Shown in pieces: positions 1 to 8,964 of a DNA stretch of 64,000 nucleotides. The position numbers and the translations under genes were made by a program. Source of the stretch: Variovorax sp. N23 (lineage in GTDB: Bacteria; Pseudomonadota; Gammaproteobacteria; Burkholderiales; Burkholderiaceae_C); NCBI RefSeq assembly GCF_025486315.1, contig NZ_JAOOPY010000005.1, positions 242,101 to 306,100 of the forward strand. The letters are read 5' to 3'. The first letter of the stretch is position 1; each line of letters begins with the position of its first letter. The notes below the pieces were generated by a model, which saw nothing but the letters and a program-made list of their open reading frames with translations, was not told the DNA's origin and ran no database searches.

Positions 1-530
1 CGCTCGGCGCGCTGCGCACGCTGAGCCACCGCACCGAGAAGCTGCTGCAGCTCTCGCGCGCCGAATCGGGTGCATCGTTCACGCGCGAACGCATCGACCT
101 CATGCAGCTCGCGGCCACGGTCGCACAGGACTTCTGGCAGGACCCGGCCGTGATCGACCGGCTCGGCCTGAAGGTGCCCGACAGCGGTGACGCACCGGTC
201 GCGCTGGGCGACTTCGACGCCCTCGCCATCGCGCTGCGCAACCTGGTGGAGAACGCGCTGCACTATGCCCAGGGCGCCGCGGTGGAGATCGAGGTCGACG
301 CCGATGGCCGCCTCATCGTGCGCGACTTCGGCCCGGGCGTCACCGAGGGCGAGCTGCGCACCCTGCAGCTGCGCCATGTGCGCCACAGCGCGGAGCGCGC
401 CGGCTACGGGCTGGGGATGTCGATCGTCGCGACGATCGTCCAGAAACACGATGCGCAACTCGAGTTGCTGTCGCCGCCGCCGGGTGCGGCGCATGGTTTC
501 GAGGCGCGCATCACGCTGATGCGGGCCTGA
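1..530 (+). CDS. Sensor histidine kinase, C-terminal part (cut by window start)
   Basis: Only the last 175 or so codons are present and the frame is open to the window edge. The visible part starts in the second half of the dimerisation domain, with a helix rich in Leu and Ser/Arg ending in LSRAESG, just after where the phospho-accepting His box would lie. The ATP-binding domain follows: an N box (NLVENALHYA, about 237-266), a G1 box (RDFGPG) and a G2 box (GYGLGMSI). This is the order of a QseC/TctE-type inner-membrane kinase. The linker between G1 and G2 is short and the F box is weak, as in several members of that group. The His box, sensor domain and partner regulator lie outside the window, so the stimulus cannot be inferred. 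Confidence 0.9.
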   Translation, partial: LGALRTLSHRTEKLLQLSRAESGASFTRERIDLMQLAATVAQDFWQDPAVIDRLGLKVPDSGDAPVALGDFDALAIALRNLVENALHYAQGAAVEIEVDADGRLIVRDFGPGVTEGELRTLQLRHVRHSAERAGYGLGMSIVATIVQKHDAQLELLSPPPGAAHGFEARITLMRA

Positions 531-546
531 GCGTCCGGCGCCTGCG

Positions 547-969
547 TCAGGCGCTGACGAGCTCGCGCAGCCACTCGGGCAGCGCCATGGCCTTCTGCTT
601 GGGGAAGTCGACCCAGATGGTGGTGGCGCCGCCGGCCGCGCAGATCACGTCGGGCGCATCGGCGCGCGCCAGGGTGGCCCAGGTCTCGAAGGTGGTGCGG
701 GCCGGGTCGCTGGCGTACATCTTCAGCAGCACGTCGCCCGGGTACTCGAGCTGGCGGTAGAAATTGCAGAAGGCATTGACGATGACCATGCCCTCGCCGC
801 TCGGGTCGGGCTCGAAGCCGATCGAGCGCATCCAGTCGATGCGCGCCGTCTCCATGTAGCGGAAGTAGCTGCCGTTGTTGAGATGGCCCATCGCGTCCAT
901 GTCGCCCCAGCGGATGGCGATGGACATCTCGTAGACCAGCTTTTTCTTCTCGGGGATTTCGATCTTCAT
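547..969 (-). CDS. Hotdog-fold acyl-CoA thioesterase (4HBT family)
   Basis: A 140-residue single-domain protein of the 4-hydroxybenzoyl-CoA thioesterase family, expected to hydrolyse a cytosolic acyl-CoA. The diagnostic motif DMDAMGHLNN is at residues 23-32, with Asp25 in the catalytic position, followed by the helix YFRYMETARIDWM that packs under the thioester site. Length and motif position fit the family. The gene is convergent with the kinase gene (16-bp gap) and divergent from the ETF-quinone oxidoreductase gene. That neighbour feeds acyl-CoA dehydrogenase electrons to the quinone pool, so a loose link to acyl-CoA turnover is possible. The substrate is not readable from the sequence. Confidence 0.88.
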   Translation of the reverse strand: MKIEIPEKKKLVYEMSIAIRWGDMDAMGHLNNGSYFRYMETARIDWMRSIGFEPDPSGEGMVIVNAFCNFYRQLEYPGDVLLKMYASDPARTTFETWATLARADAPDVICAAGGATTIWVDFPKQKAMALPEWLRELVSA

Positions 970-1142
970 GGGGGAAGGATGGCGTGATGGACCGGAACTG
1001 ACGAGTCGCGAAGGTGACCGGCTGCGCCTTGCATTGGCGACCGTGGACGACAGGGCCCGCCGAAAGCCGCCGCATAAAATGCGCCGTTGTTCGGCAGCAT
1101 TTCATGTGCCGATGCGCTCAAAACCCATTATCGAACAGACCC

Positions 1143-2843
1143 ATGACCCACGACGAAATCCTCGCCCAGTTCGGCCCGCGCGAATCCATGGAGTACGACG
1201 TCGTCGTCGTCGGTGGCGGGCCTGCCGGGCTCTCGACCGCGATCCGCCTCAAGCAGCTCGCGGCGCAGAACGACAAGGAGATCTCGGTGGTGGTGCTCGA
1301 GAAAGGGTCGGAGCCCGGCGCGCACATCCTCTCGGGCGCCATCATGGACCCGCGCGCGTTGTCGGAACTCATCCCCGACTGGAAGGAACGCGGCGCACCG
1401 CTGAACCAGCCGGTCACGGCCGACACCTTCCTCATGCTCAGCGAGACCGGTGCCACGCGCACGCCGAACTTCATGCTGCCGCACAACTTCCACAACGAAG
1501 GCAACTACATCGTCAGCCTCGGCAACGTGGTGAAGTGGCTGGCGCAGCAGGCCGAGGAACTCGGCGTGGAGATCTTCCCCGGCTTCCCGGCGGCCGAGGT
1601 GCTCTACACCGACGACGGCCAGGTGCGCGGCGTGGCCACCGGCAACCTCGGCATCGGCAAGGACGGCGAGCCGACCGAGAACTTCCAGCTCGGCATGGAG
1701 CTGCTGGGCAAGTACACGGTGTTCGCCGAAGGCGCGCGCGGCCACCTCGGCCGGCAGCTCATCGCGAAGTACAAGCTCGACGACGGCAAGGACCCGCAGA
1801 GCTACGGCATCGGCATCAAGGAGCTGTGGGAGATCGACCCGGCCCGCCACGAGCCGGGCCTGGCCATCCACACGGCCGGCTGGCCGCTGCCCTCGGACAC
1901 CTACGGCGGCTCCTTCGTCTACCACGCGGAGAACAACCAGCTCATCATCGGCTACGTGGTCGGGCTCGACTACCAGAACCCGCACATGAGCCCCTTCGAG
2001 GAGTTCCAGCGCTTCAAGACGCACCCGAACATCCGCTGGTACCTCGAAGGCCAGGACAAGGGCCTGAAGCCGGCCAAGCGCCTGAGCTACGGCGCGCGCG
2101 CCATCACGGCCGGCGGCCTGCTGTCGCTGCCCAAGACGGTGTTCCCGGGCGGCGCGCTGGTCGGCTGCGAAGCCGGCTACCTGAACGCGAGCCGCATCAA
2201 GGGCAGCCATGCCGCGATCAAGACCGGCATGCTGGCGGCCGAGGCCGCCTTCGAGGCCGTGACTGCCGGCCGACAGCACGACGAACTCGCCGCCTACCCG
2301 GCCGCCTTCGAGAAGAGCTGGCTGCACACCGAGCTGAACAAGGCGCGCAATTTCAAGCAGTGGTTCAAGAAGGGCCTGACGGTCGGCACGGTGATGACCG
2401 GCATCGAGCAGTTCGTGCTGCGCGGCCACATCCCGTGGACCATCCACCGCACCGAGGCCGACCACGCACGCCTGAAGCCCGCAAGCGCGTGCAAGAAGAT
2501 CGCCTACCCCCGGCCCGACGGGAAGCTCACCTTCGACCGGCTCTCCAGCGTGTTCATCAGCAACACCAACCACGAAGAGAACCAGCCGGCGCACCTGACG
2601 CTCAAGGACGCGACGGTGCCCGTGCGCATCAACCTGCCCGAGTACGCCGGCCCCGAGGCGCGCTACTGCCCGGCCGGCGTGTACGAGTTCGTGCCCGACG
2701 AGGCCAGCGCCGGCAAAGAACGGCTGCAGATCAACGCGCAGAACTGCGTGCACTGCAAGACCTGCGACATCAAGGACCCGACGCAGAACATCGTGTGGGT
2801 CACGCCCGAGGGCGGCGGCGGGCCGAACTACGTGGGGATGTAG
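1143..2843 (+). CDS. Electron-transfer flavoprotein-ubiquinone oxidoreductase
   Basis: A 566-residue enzyme that passes electrons from electron-transfer flavoprotein to ubiquinone at the inner membrane. The FAD-binding motif GGGPAG is at residues 24-29. The C-terminus has the ferredoxin-like 4Fe-4S module with Cys509, Cys535, Cys538 and Cys541, followed by the typical ending with NIVWVTPEGGGGPNY. The frame is open upstream to 1014, but the ATG at 1143 gives the start usual for the family (THDEILAQFGPRESMEYDVV) and the upstream extension has no family resemblance. The length is normal. In this lineage the enzyme serves fatty-acid, amino-acid and aromatic acyl-CoA oxidation. Confidence 0.96.
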   Translation: MTHDEILAQFGPRESMEYDVVVVGGGPAGLSTAIRLKQLAAQNDKEISVVVLEKGSEPGAHILSGAIMDPRALSELIPDWKERGAPLNQPVTADTFLMLSETGATRTPNFMLPHNFHNEGNYIVSLGNVVKWLAQQAEELGVEIFPGFPAAEVLYTDDGQVRGVATGNLGIGKDGEPTENFQLGMELLGKYTVFAEGARGHLGRQLIAKYKLDDGKDPQSYGIGIKELWEIDPARHEPGLAIHTAGWPLPSDTYGGSFVYHAENNQLIIGYVVGLDYQNPHMSPFEEFQRFKTHPNIRWYLEGQDKGLKPAKRLSYGARAITAGGLLSLPKTVFPGGALVGCEAGYLNASRIKGSHAAIKTGMLAAEAAFEAVTAGRQHDELAAYPAAFEKSWLHTELNKARNFKQWFKKGLTVGTVMTGIEQFVLRGHIPWTIHRTEADHARLKPASACKKIAYPRPDGKLTFDRLSSVFISNTNHEENQPAHLTLKDATVPVRINLPEYAGPEARYCPAGVYEFVPDEASAGKERLQINAQNCVHCKTCDIKDPTQNIVWVTPEGGGGPNYVGM

Positions 2844-2862
2844 GCCCGCGGCCTCGGTCGGC

Positions 2863-3639
2863 TCACTTGCCGACCAGCTGCGTCAGCTTCTCCGCCTCGA
2901 AGCACTCCTCGCGCGCGGCATCGCAGGGCATGCAGTCGCCCCTGTCGGCCGTGCTCGACGAGAGCTTCTCGATCGCCTCCCAGATCAGCGCGATCTGGTG
3001 CTCCTGCCCCTTGGCGCTGTCGATCAGCCCGCGCATCGCCTGCGACAGCGGGTCGTCGTCCAGCGTGATGCCGTAGGCCGAGAACTTGCGCTCGGTGCCG
3101 GTCACGTCGGCGCTGGCGCCGGTCTTCGACGGAATGATCCGCGCCGGGATGCCCACGGCCGTCGCGCCCGCAGGCACCGGCTTGATGACCACCGCGTTGC
3201 TGCCGATCTTGGCGCCGTCGCCCACCACGAAGCCGCCCAGCACCTTGGCGCCGGCGCTCACGACCACGTCGCGGCCCAGCGTCGGATGGCGCTTGGTGCC
3301 CTTGTAGAGCGAGGTGCCGCCCAGGGTCACGCCCTGGTAGATGGTGCAGCCGTCGCCGATCTCGGCGGTCTCGCCGACGACGACACCCATCGCATGGTCG
3401 AAGACGACGCGCTCGCCGACCCTGGCGCCAGGATGGATCTCGATGCCGGTGACCCAGCGCGAGAACTGCGAGACGAAGCGGCCGACCCACTTGAGCCCGT
3501 GCGTCCAGCACCAGTGCGCCGCGCGGTGCAGCACCACGGCGTGGAAGCCGGGGTACAGGGTGATCACTTCCCAGCGCGTGCGCGCCGCGGGGTCGCGGTC
3601 GAGGATGCACTGGATGTCGGAACGCAGACGCGAGAGCAT
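2863..3639 (-). CDS. cysE: Serine O-acetyltransferase
   Basis: A 258-residue enzyme that acetylates L-serine with acetyl-CoA, the first step of cysteine synthesis. The N-terminal helical part (MLSRLRSDIQCILDRDPAAR) leads into a left-handed beta-helix of hexapeptide repeats carrying the active-site stretch VVFDHAMGVVVGETAEIGDG and then GVTLGG, KRHPTLGRDVVV and AKVLGG. It is the shorter form of the family with a reduced N-terminal domain. The C-terminal tail contains three Cys residues (DCMPCDAAREEC), which is unusual, and I cannot assign a role to it. The start at 3639 is the ATG directly before the conserved LSRLRSDI segment. The gene lies 35 bp downstream of trmJ on the same strand. Confidence 0.95.
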   Translation of the reverse strand: MLSRLRSDIQCILDRDPAARTRWEVITLYPGFHAVVLHRAAHWCWTHGLKWVGRFVSQFSRWVTGIEIHPGARVGERVVFDHAMGVVVGETAEIGDGCTIYQGVTLGGTSLYKGTKRHPTLGRDVVVSAGAKVLGGFVVGDGAKIGSNAVVIKPVPAGATAVGIPARIIPSKTGASADVTGTERKFSAYGITLDDDPLSQAMRGLIDSAKGQEHQIALIWEAIEKLSSSTADRGDCMPCDAAREECFEAEKLTQLVGK

Positions 3640-3674
3640 GGATGTTGTCGTTATAAGGACAGCGGGCGCGCAGT

Positions 3675-4424
3675 CTAAGCCGCGCCGTCGGGGCGCGCCG
3701 GCGGCGGGGTTTTCGCGTCGGCCATGGCCTTGGCGATGCCGCGCAGGATGTGGATCTCTTCGGGCGTCGGCTGGGCGCGGTTGAAGAGCTGCTGCAGCCG
3801 CGGCATCAGCTTCTTGGGCGCGTCCGGGTCGAGGAAGCCGATCTGCACCAGCGAGCGCTCCCAGTGCGCGAGCATGCCGGCCACCGCCTGGGCGTCGGCT
3901 GCCTGCGTCGGCGCGATGGCCTCGGTCACCGGGAAGCCGCCCAGCGCCAGGCGCCATTCGTAGGCGATCAGCTGGATCGCCGCGCCCAGGTTGAGCGAGC
4001 CGAACTTCGGGTCGGCCGGGATGCTCAGCGCCACGTTGCAGCGGTAGACGTCCTCGTTGCGCATGCCGAAGCGCTCGGAGCCGAAGAGGAAGCCGACGTG
4101 CTGCGGCGGGTCGCTTTGGGCCAGCGGCTCGAGGTGCTCGCGCGGCGTGCGCGTCGGCGGGCCGAAGTCGCGCGGGATCATCGCGGTGGCGCACAGGTGC
4201 GTGACGCCGTCGAGCGCCTCGTCGAGCGTCTCCACGATGCGGGCGTTGGCCAGCACGTCGAGGGCGCCGCTGGCGCGCTGGATGGTTTCTTCGCGGCGCA
4301 GCACGTTGGCCCAGCGCGGTGCGACCAGCACCAGGTCGCCGAAGCCCATGGTCTTCATGGCGCGGGCGGCGGCGCCGACATTGCCGGCATGGCTGGTCTG
4401 GATCAGGATGAAGCGGGTGCGCAT
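3675..4424 (-). CDS. trmJ: tRNA 2'-O-methyltransferase TrmJ (SPOUT family)
   Basis: A 249-residue SpoU/SPOUT methyltransferase that modifies the ribose of tRNA position 32 using S-adenosylmethionine. Motif 1 is in the N-terminus (QTSHAGNVGAAARAMKTMGF), motif 2 in the middle (GFLFGSERFGMRNEDV), and the knot-forming motif 3 is NLGAAIQLIAYEWR. A C-terminal dimerisation helix follows (LMPRLQQLFNRAQPTPEEI). The ATG at 4424 gives the family's usual start MRTRFILIQTSHAGN; a longer frame to 4802 is open, but it overlaps suhB antisense and has no similarity. It is upstream of cysE on the same strand, an arrangement also common elsewhere in proteobacteria, and divergent from suhB with a 136-bp gap. Confidence 0.95.
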   Translation of the reverse strand: MRTRFILIQTSHAGNVGAAARAMKTMGFGDLVLVAPRWANVLRREETIQRASGALDVLANARIVETLDEALDGVTHLCATAMIPRDFGPPTRTPREHLEPLAQSDPPQHVGFLFGSERFGMRNEDVYRCNVALSIPADPKFGSLNLGAAIQLIAYEWRLALGGFPVTEAIAPTQAADAQAVAGMLAHWERSLVQIGFLDPDAPKKLMPRLQQLFNRAQPTPEEIHILRGIAKAMADAKTPPPARPDGAA

Positions 4425-4560
4425 GGGCTGGAAACGTCGGCAGAGGAAACCCGGCAGCGCGCGGAAATCGGCGAGCCGGTAAAATCCCCCGATTCTCGCC
4501 GCCCGCATCGCCGGGCCGCATTCCCGGGGCACCCGCCCTCGCCCGCTCTTCCCACAATTC

Positions 4561-5622
4561 ATGTCGTCGCCCAACCTCCATCCCATGCTCAACGTGGCCG
4601 TCAAGGCCGCCCGCGCCGCCGGTGCCATCATCAACCGTGCCGCGCTCGACGTCGAAGCCGTTCGCATCTCGCAGAAGCAGGTGAACGATTTCGTCACGGA
4701 GGTCGACCACGCCAGCGAGCGCGTCATCATCGAGACGCTGCTCACCGCGTACCCGGGCCACGGCATCCTCGCGGAAGAATCCGGCACCGAGCACGGCGCC
4801 AAGGACTCCGACTACGTCTGGATCATCGATCCGCTCGACGGCACCACCAACTTCATCCACGGCTTCCCGGTCTACTGCGTGTCGATCGCGCTGGCCGTCA
4901 AGGGCAAGGTCGAGCAGGCGGTCGTGTACGACCCGAGCCGCAACGACCTGTTCACCGCCACCAAGGGCCGCGGCGCCTACATGAACGAGCGGCGCATCCG
5001 CGTCTCCAAGCGGACCAAGCTGCCCGAGTGCCTGATCTCGACCGGCTTCCCCTTCCGCACCGGCGACAACTTCAAGCAGTACCTGGCCATCATGGCCGAC
5101 CTGATGCCCAAGCTGGCCGGCCTGCGCCGCCCCGGGGCCGCGGCGCTGGACCTGGCCTACGTGGCGGCCGGCTTCACCGACGGCTTCTTCGAGACCGGCC
5201 TGAGCCCCTGGGACGTGGCGGCCGGCTCGCTGCTGGTGACCGAGGCCGGTGGCCTGATCGGCAACTTCACCGGCGAGCCCGAGTTCCTCGAGCAGCGCGA
5301 ATGCCTGGCCGGTGCCCCGCGCATCTACGGCCAGCTGGTGCCGCTGCTGTCGCAGTATTCCAAGTTCGCCGGCCTCGACGCCAAGATGCGCGCGAGCGAC
5401 CGCGCGCGTGCCGTGTCGGCCTCGATCGCGCCGAACGCCGATGCGTCGTCAGCCGACATCTATGCGCGCAGCACCATCGCGAGCGACGACGAGTCCGCGG
5501 CCGACGCGGCACCCGCTGCGGCCGCCGCACCGGCACCGCGCAAGCTCACCCGCATCCGCCGCGACCCGGCGGGCGACAACGCCCCCGTCCCGCCCGCCGA
5601 GGGCGACACCGCCGAGCGCTGA
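4561..5622 (+). CDS. suhB: Inositol-1-monophosphatase family protein with C-terminal extension
   Basis: A 353-residue member of the IMPase/SuhB family: an Mg2+-dependent phosphatase that in many bacteria also binds the NusA/NusG antitermination complex. The metal-site motifs are EESGTEH, then [13 protein letters not shown] (Asp90 and Asp93) and SPWDVAAG. The family is normally 260-270 residues long. Here residues from about 268 onward form an extra tail of about 85 residues rich in Ala, Pro, Ser and Asp, interrupted by a basic patch RKLTRIRRD. The tail ends in the stop codon that overlaps the next gene's start (TGATG). The sequence supports the enzyme family firmly; the role of the tail is unknown. 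Confidence 0.93.
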   Translation: MSSPNLHPMLNVAVKAARAAGAIINRAALDVEAVRISQKQVNDFVTEVDHASERVIIETLLTAYPGHGILAEESGTEHGAKDSDYVWIIDPLDGTTNFIHGFPVYCVSIALAVKGKVEQAVVYDPSRNDLFTATKGRGAYMNERRIRVSKRTKLPECLISTGFPFRTGDNFKQYLAIMADLMPKLAGLRRPGAAALDLAYVAAGFTDGFFETGLSPWDVAAGSLLVTEAGGLIGNFTGEPEFLEQRECLAGAPRIYGQLVPLLSQYSKFAGLDAKMRASDRARAVSASIAPNADASSADIYARSTIASDDESAADAAPAAAAAPAPRKLTRIRRDPAGDNAPVPPAEGDTAER

Positions 5623-7853
5623 TGCAGGCGCCGCGCGCCGCCGTCCAGCGCAGCCGGGCCGCCCTGCGCATCGGCCTGAGCCACTACATCGCCAACGGCC
5701 TGTCGGTCGCGCTCGGCCTGTTCCTGATCTCCGCCGGCGTGCACGTCTGGCTCGGCACCTTGGCAGCGGCTTCGGCGGCGGTCGGCGTGATCGTCACCGC
5801 GCCGCCCGACCTCCCGGGCCCGCGCCGCGGCAAGTTCTGGCAGATGCTGCCGGCACCGCTCATCGGCCTGCCGCTGTTCTTCGCGGTGCAGATGCTGCAT
5901 GCTGCACCCATCCGCCTCGGGCTGGTGCTGGTGCCGGCCACCTTCCTGGCCTTCACCGCCATGGCCTGGGGCAAGCGCGGCATCCCGATCGCGATCGCGG
6001 TGATGTTCTCGATGATCTTCTCGATGGCCACGCCCAAGCCCGAGGGGCTGGACGAGGCACTGCACCGCACGGTCATCTTCGGCCTGGGCGCCGCGCTGTA
6101 CGTGGTGTACGCCGTGCTGGCCAACCTCGCGCTCAACCGCCGTTACCGCGTGCAGGCAATGGCCGACGTGCTGCTGTCGCTGGCGGCGCTGATGCGCACC
6201 GAGGCCAGCCAGTTCAGTTCGCGCGAGGAGTCGGGCGACGTGCGCGAAGTGCCCGCGCCGCTGCTGGGCCGCCTGCTGCGCGAGCAGGCAGCGCTGGCCG
6301 ACCAGCTGCAGGCCACGCGCGACATCGTGCTGGAATCGCCCCGCACCGCCTACCGTCAGCGCCTGGCCGGCATGCTGGTGATCGTGCTGGAGATGCGCGA
6401 CCAGCTGCTCGCCAGCGAACTCGACCTGGAAGCGCTGCAGTCCAACCCCGCGCACGCCCCGGCGCTCCGGGAGATGCGCCGCGTGCTCGAAGCGCTGGCC
6501 GACGACACCGCCGCCCTGGCCGACGCCCTGCTGCTGGGCCGCACACCCGAGCCGGTGCCCGACCGGCGCCCGCAGCTGTCGGCGATCCATCTCGCGCCGG
6601 ATGCCGCGCACGCCCACGGCGCGTCCGGCCCCACCGCCGCCATGCTCGCCCGCGGCCTGGCCAGCCGCATCGGCCACATCAACGACGAGGTGCTGCGCCT
6701 GGTGGCGATGGCGCGCGGCGACGTCGCGCCCGACCTGGCCGTGGTCCGCGCCAACTGGCAGATGTTCGTGAGCCCGACCGACTGGTCGTGGCGCCCCCTG
6801 CTCACGCTGTGGCGCTGGGATGCCCCGCCGCTGCGCCATGCGATCCGCGCCTCGCTCGCCATCGCGGCCGGCTACGGCATCGCGCTGATGCTGCCCTGGG
6901 GCTCGCACGACTACTGGATCCTGCTGACCATCGTGGTGGTGCTGCGCGGGAGCCTCTCGCAGACGCTGGAGCGCCGCAACAGCCGCGTGGCCGGCACGCT
7001 GCTGGGCTGCGTCTTCGCGGTGGCGCTGCTGTCGACGCATCCCTCGCCCATGGGCATGCTGGTCGCGTCGGTGGTGGCGCAGGCCATCGCGCACGGCTTC
7101 GCGGTACGGCGCTACCTGATCACCTCGGTCGCAGCGACGGTGCTGGGCCTGGTGCAGGCGCACATGCTCAACGTCGGCGCGGCCCCGACCTTCGCGCTGT
7201 TCGAGCGCATGGCCGACACGCTGATCGGCGCTGCCCTGGCCTGGGCCTTCTGCTACGTGCTGCCCTCGTGGGAGCGCAACCAGATCGCATCGCTGGTGTC
7301 GCGCACGCTGAAGGCGCAGGCACGGCACGCGCGGCTCGCGCTCGGCCTCGGCCAGCTGCATGCGGTCGACACCCGCCACGAACTCGAATGGCGGCTGGCG
7401 CGCAAGGAGGCCTTCGACAGTCTCTCGGCGCTGGTGCAGGCGACCCAGCGTTCGCTCTCCGAACCCCGCGCCGTGCGGCCGCCCATCGCACCGCTGGAAC
7501 ATCTGCAGGCCCACAGCTACCAGCTGCTGGCGCAACTGAGTGCCGTGAAGTCGATGCTGGTGTTGCGGCGCGACCGGCTCACGACCGCGGACATCGAAGG
7601 GCCGCTGGAACGCACGGCCGCACGCATCGAAGCGGCCATCGGCAGCACCCCGATCGCCGGCAGCAATCTGCCCGCCAGCCCGCCCGCCACGACGCTGGCC
7701 GGGGCGGTCCCCTTGCCGGACCCGTTCGACAACGATGTGAGCCCCTGGCTGCTGCGCAGACTCGACCTCGCCACGGCCATCTCGAGCCAGCTGCGCGACG
7801 ATGCGGCACGCATCCTGCAATCCCTCGACCACCCCGAAACCGACGTCCCATGA
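5622..7853 (+). CDS. FUSC/YccS-family inner-membrane protein
   Basis: A 743-residue protein with the two-block membrane architecture of the FUSC (fusaric-acid-resistance-like/YccS/YhfK) family. A first cluster of hydrophobic segments spans about residues 20-175, followed by a soluble helical domain of about 220 residues. A second cluster begins at about residue 404 (LRHAIRASLAIAAGYGIALML) and runs to about 545, followed by a C-terminal cytoplasmic helical region. Family members are linked to export of aromatic acids or to unknown transport. No membrane-fusion partner is adjacent, which fits the YccS type rather than the AaeB type. Its start overlaps the suhB stop by one base, so the two are probably co-translated. 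Confidence 0.88.
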   Translation: MQAPRAAVQRSRAALRIGLSHYIANGLSVALGLFLISAGVHVWLGTLAAASAAVGVIVTAPPDLPGPRRGKFWQMLPAPLIGLPLFFAVQMLHAAPIRLGLVLVPATFLAFTAMAWGKRGIPIAIAVMFSMIFSMATPKPEGLDEALHRTVIFGLGAALYVVYAVLANLALNRRYRVQAMADVLLSLAALMRTEASQFSSREESGDVREVPAPLLGRLLREQAALADQLQATRDIVLESPRTAYRQRLAGMLVIVLEMRDQLLASELDLEALQSNPAHAPALREMRRVLEALADDTAALADALLLGRTPEPVPDRRPQLSAIHLAPDAAHAHGASGPTAAMLARGLASRIGHINDEVLRLVAMARGDVAPDLAVVRANWQMFVSPTDWSWRPLLTLWRWDAPPLRHAIRASLAIAAGYGIALMLPWGSHDYWILLTIVVVLRGSLSQTLERRNSRVAGTLLGCVFAVALLSTHPSPMGMLVASVVAQAIAHGFAVRRYLITSVAATVLGLVQAHMLNVGAAPTFALFERMADTLIGAALAWAFCYVLPSWERNQIASLVSRTLKAQARHARLALGLGQLHAVDTRHELEWRLARKEAFDSLSALVQATQRSLSEPRAVRPPIAPLEHLQAHSYQLLAQLSAVKSMLVLRRDRLTTADIEGPLERTAARIEAAIGSTPIAGSNLPASPPATTLAGAVPLPDPFDNDVSPWLLRRLDLATAISSQLRDDAARILQSLDHPETDVP

Positions 7854-7869
7854 AAGGATCCCCTGAACG

Positions 7870-8964
7870 ATGACCAAAGACATGCTGCTCGGCCACCCGT
7901 GGTTCCCGCCCCTCCTCTCCGCCCTGATTGCCGTGTGCCTTGCGCTGATCGCGCATCGACTGGCCAGCGTGGTGCTCCAGAGAGTGACTCGCCACTTGCC
8001 GGTGCTGCATGCCCTGCTCGTCAACATTAGAGTGCCGGCGCAGGCGCTGTTGCCGCTGATCGCCCTTCAGGCGGTGTGGCAGGCGGCACCTGACGACCTG
8101 CGCTTCATCGCCGGCGTTCGGCACCTCAACGGCCTGCTGCTGATCGCCATGGCGACCTGGGTGCTGGTGCGCGCCGTCAACGGCTTCGCCGACGGCCTGA
8201 TCGCCAAGCACCCCTACGACGCGGCCGACAACCTGCAGGCGCGCCGCGTGCTGACCCAGACGCGCGTGCTGGCGCGATCCGCCAACAGCGTGCTGCTGGT
8301 GGCCGGTGCATCGATGATGCTGATGACCTTCCCCGGCGCGCGCCAGGTCGGTGCCAGCCTGCTGGCCTCGGCGGGCGTGATCGGCATCGTGGCGGGCCTG
8401 GCGGCCAAGCCGGTCTTCAGCAACCTGATCGCCGGCCTGCAGATCGCGCTGGCGCAGCCGATCCGCATCGACGACGTGCTGGTGGTCGAAGGCGAATGGG
8501 GCCGTGTGGAAGAGATCACCGGCACCTTCGTCGTGCTGCGCATCTGGGACGACCGGCGGCTCATCCTGCCGCTGAGCTACTTCATCGAGAAGCCGTTCCA
8601 GAACTGGACGCGCACGGGCTCGCAGCTGCTGGGCTCGGTCTTCATCTACGCCGACTACGGCATGCCGCTCGCGCCGCTGCGCGAAGAGGTCGAGCGCCTG
8701 GTGAAGGCGGCACCGCAATGGGACGGCCGCTTCTTCAACCTGCAGGTGACCGACACCACCGAGCGCACGATGCAGCTGCGCGTGCTGTGCACGGCGACCA
8801 ATTCGAGCCTGGCCTTCGACCTGCGCTGCGCCGTGCGCGAAGGCGTAATCGGCTACATGCAGCGCGAATACCCGCAGTTCCTGCCGCGCCTGCGCGTGGA
8901 GGACGGCGATGCCGCACCGAGCCCGAAAGCCGCCCGGCCGGACGGGGCACCGCAGCCTGCCTGA
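7870..8964 (+). CDS. Small-conductance mechanosensitive channel (MscS family)
   Basis: A 364-residue inner-membrane channel. Four to five hydrophobic segments precede the pore helix and its glycine/alanine-rich continuation at about residues 160-200 (LLASAGVIGIVAGLAAKPVF, then NLIAGLQIAL). The conserved beta domain follows (QPIRIDDVLVVEGEWGRVEEI, with LILPLSYF and then NWTRT). Compared with E. coli MscS it has extra N-terminal membrane segments and a short hydrophilic tail. It follows the FUSC gene by 16 bp on the same strand and is likely in the same transcript. Its TGA abuts the stop of the convergent BOF-fold gene within the palindrome CCTGATCAGG (8960-8969). Confidence 0.92.
   Translation: MTKDMLLGHPWFPPLLSALIAVCLALIAHRLASVVLQRVTRHLPVLHALLVNIRVPAQALLPLIALQAVWQAAPDDLRFIAGVRHLNGLLLIAMATWVLVRAVNGFADGLIAKHPYDAADNLQARRVLTQTRVLARSANSVLLVAGASMMLMTFPGARQVGASLLASAGVIGIVAGLAAKPVFSNLIAGLQIALAQPIRIDDVLVVEGEWGRVEEITGTFVVLRIWDDRRLILPLSYFIEKPFQNWTRTGSQLLGSVFIYADYGMPLAPLREEVERLVKAAPQWDGRFFNLQVTDTTERTMQLRVLCTATNSSLAFDLRCAVREGVIGYMQREYPQFLPRLRVEDGDAAPSPKAARPDGAPQPA

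Noticed and set aside
968..3076. A 702-codon Arg/Pro-rich plus-strand frame over the ETF-quinone oxidoreductase gene
   Set aside because: It is the out-of-frame shadow of a clearly conserved gene; its composition is low-complexity Arg/Gly/Pro with no recognisable motif.
4480..4485. TAAAAT as a -10 box for suhB
   Set aside because: No acceptable -35 lies 16-18 bases upstream and the distance to the ATG is unremarkable; a similar TAAAAT before the ETF-quinone oxidoreductase gene (1075-1080) was dropped for the same reason.
3750..7853. A 1367-codon frame that could suggest a giant fusion upstream of the FUSC protein
   Set aside because: The FUSC frame is simply open backwards through suhB and antisense trmJ in GC-rich DNA; the ATG at 5622 overlapping the suhB stop is the natural start.
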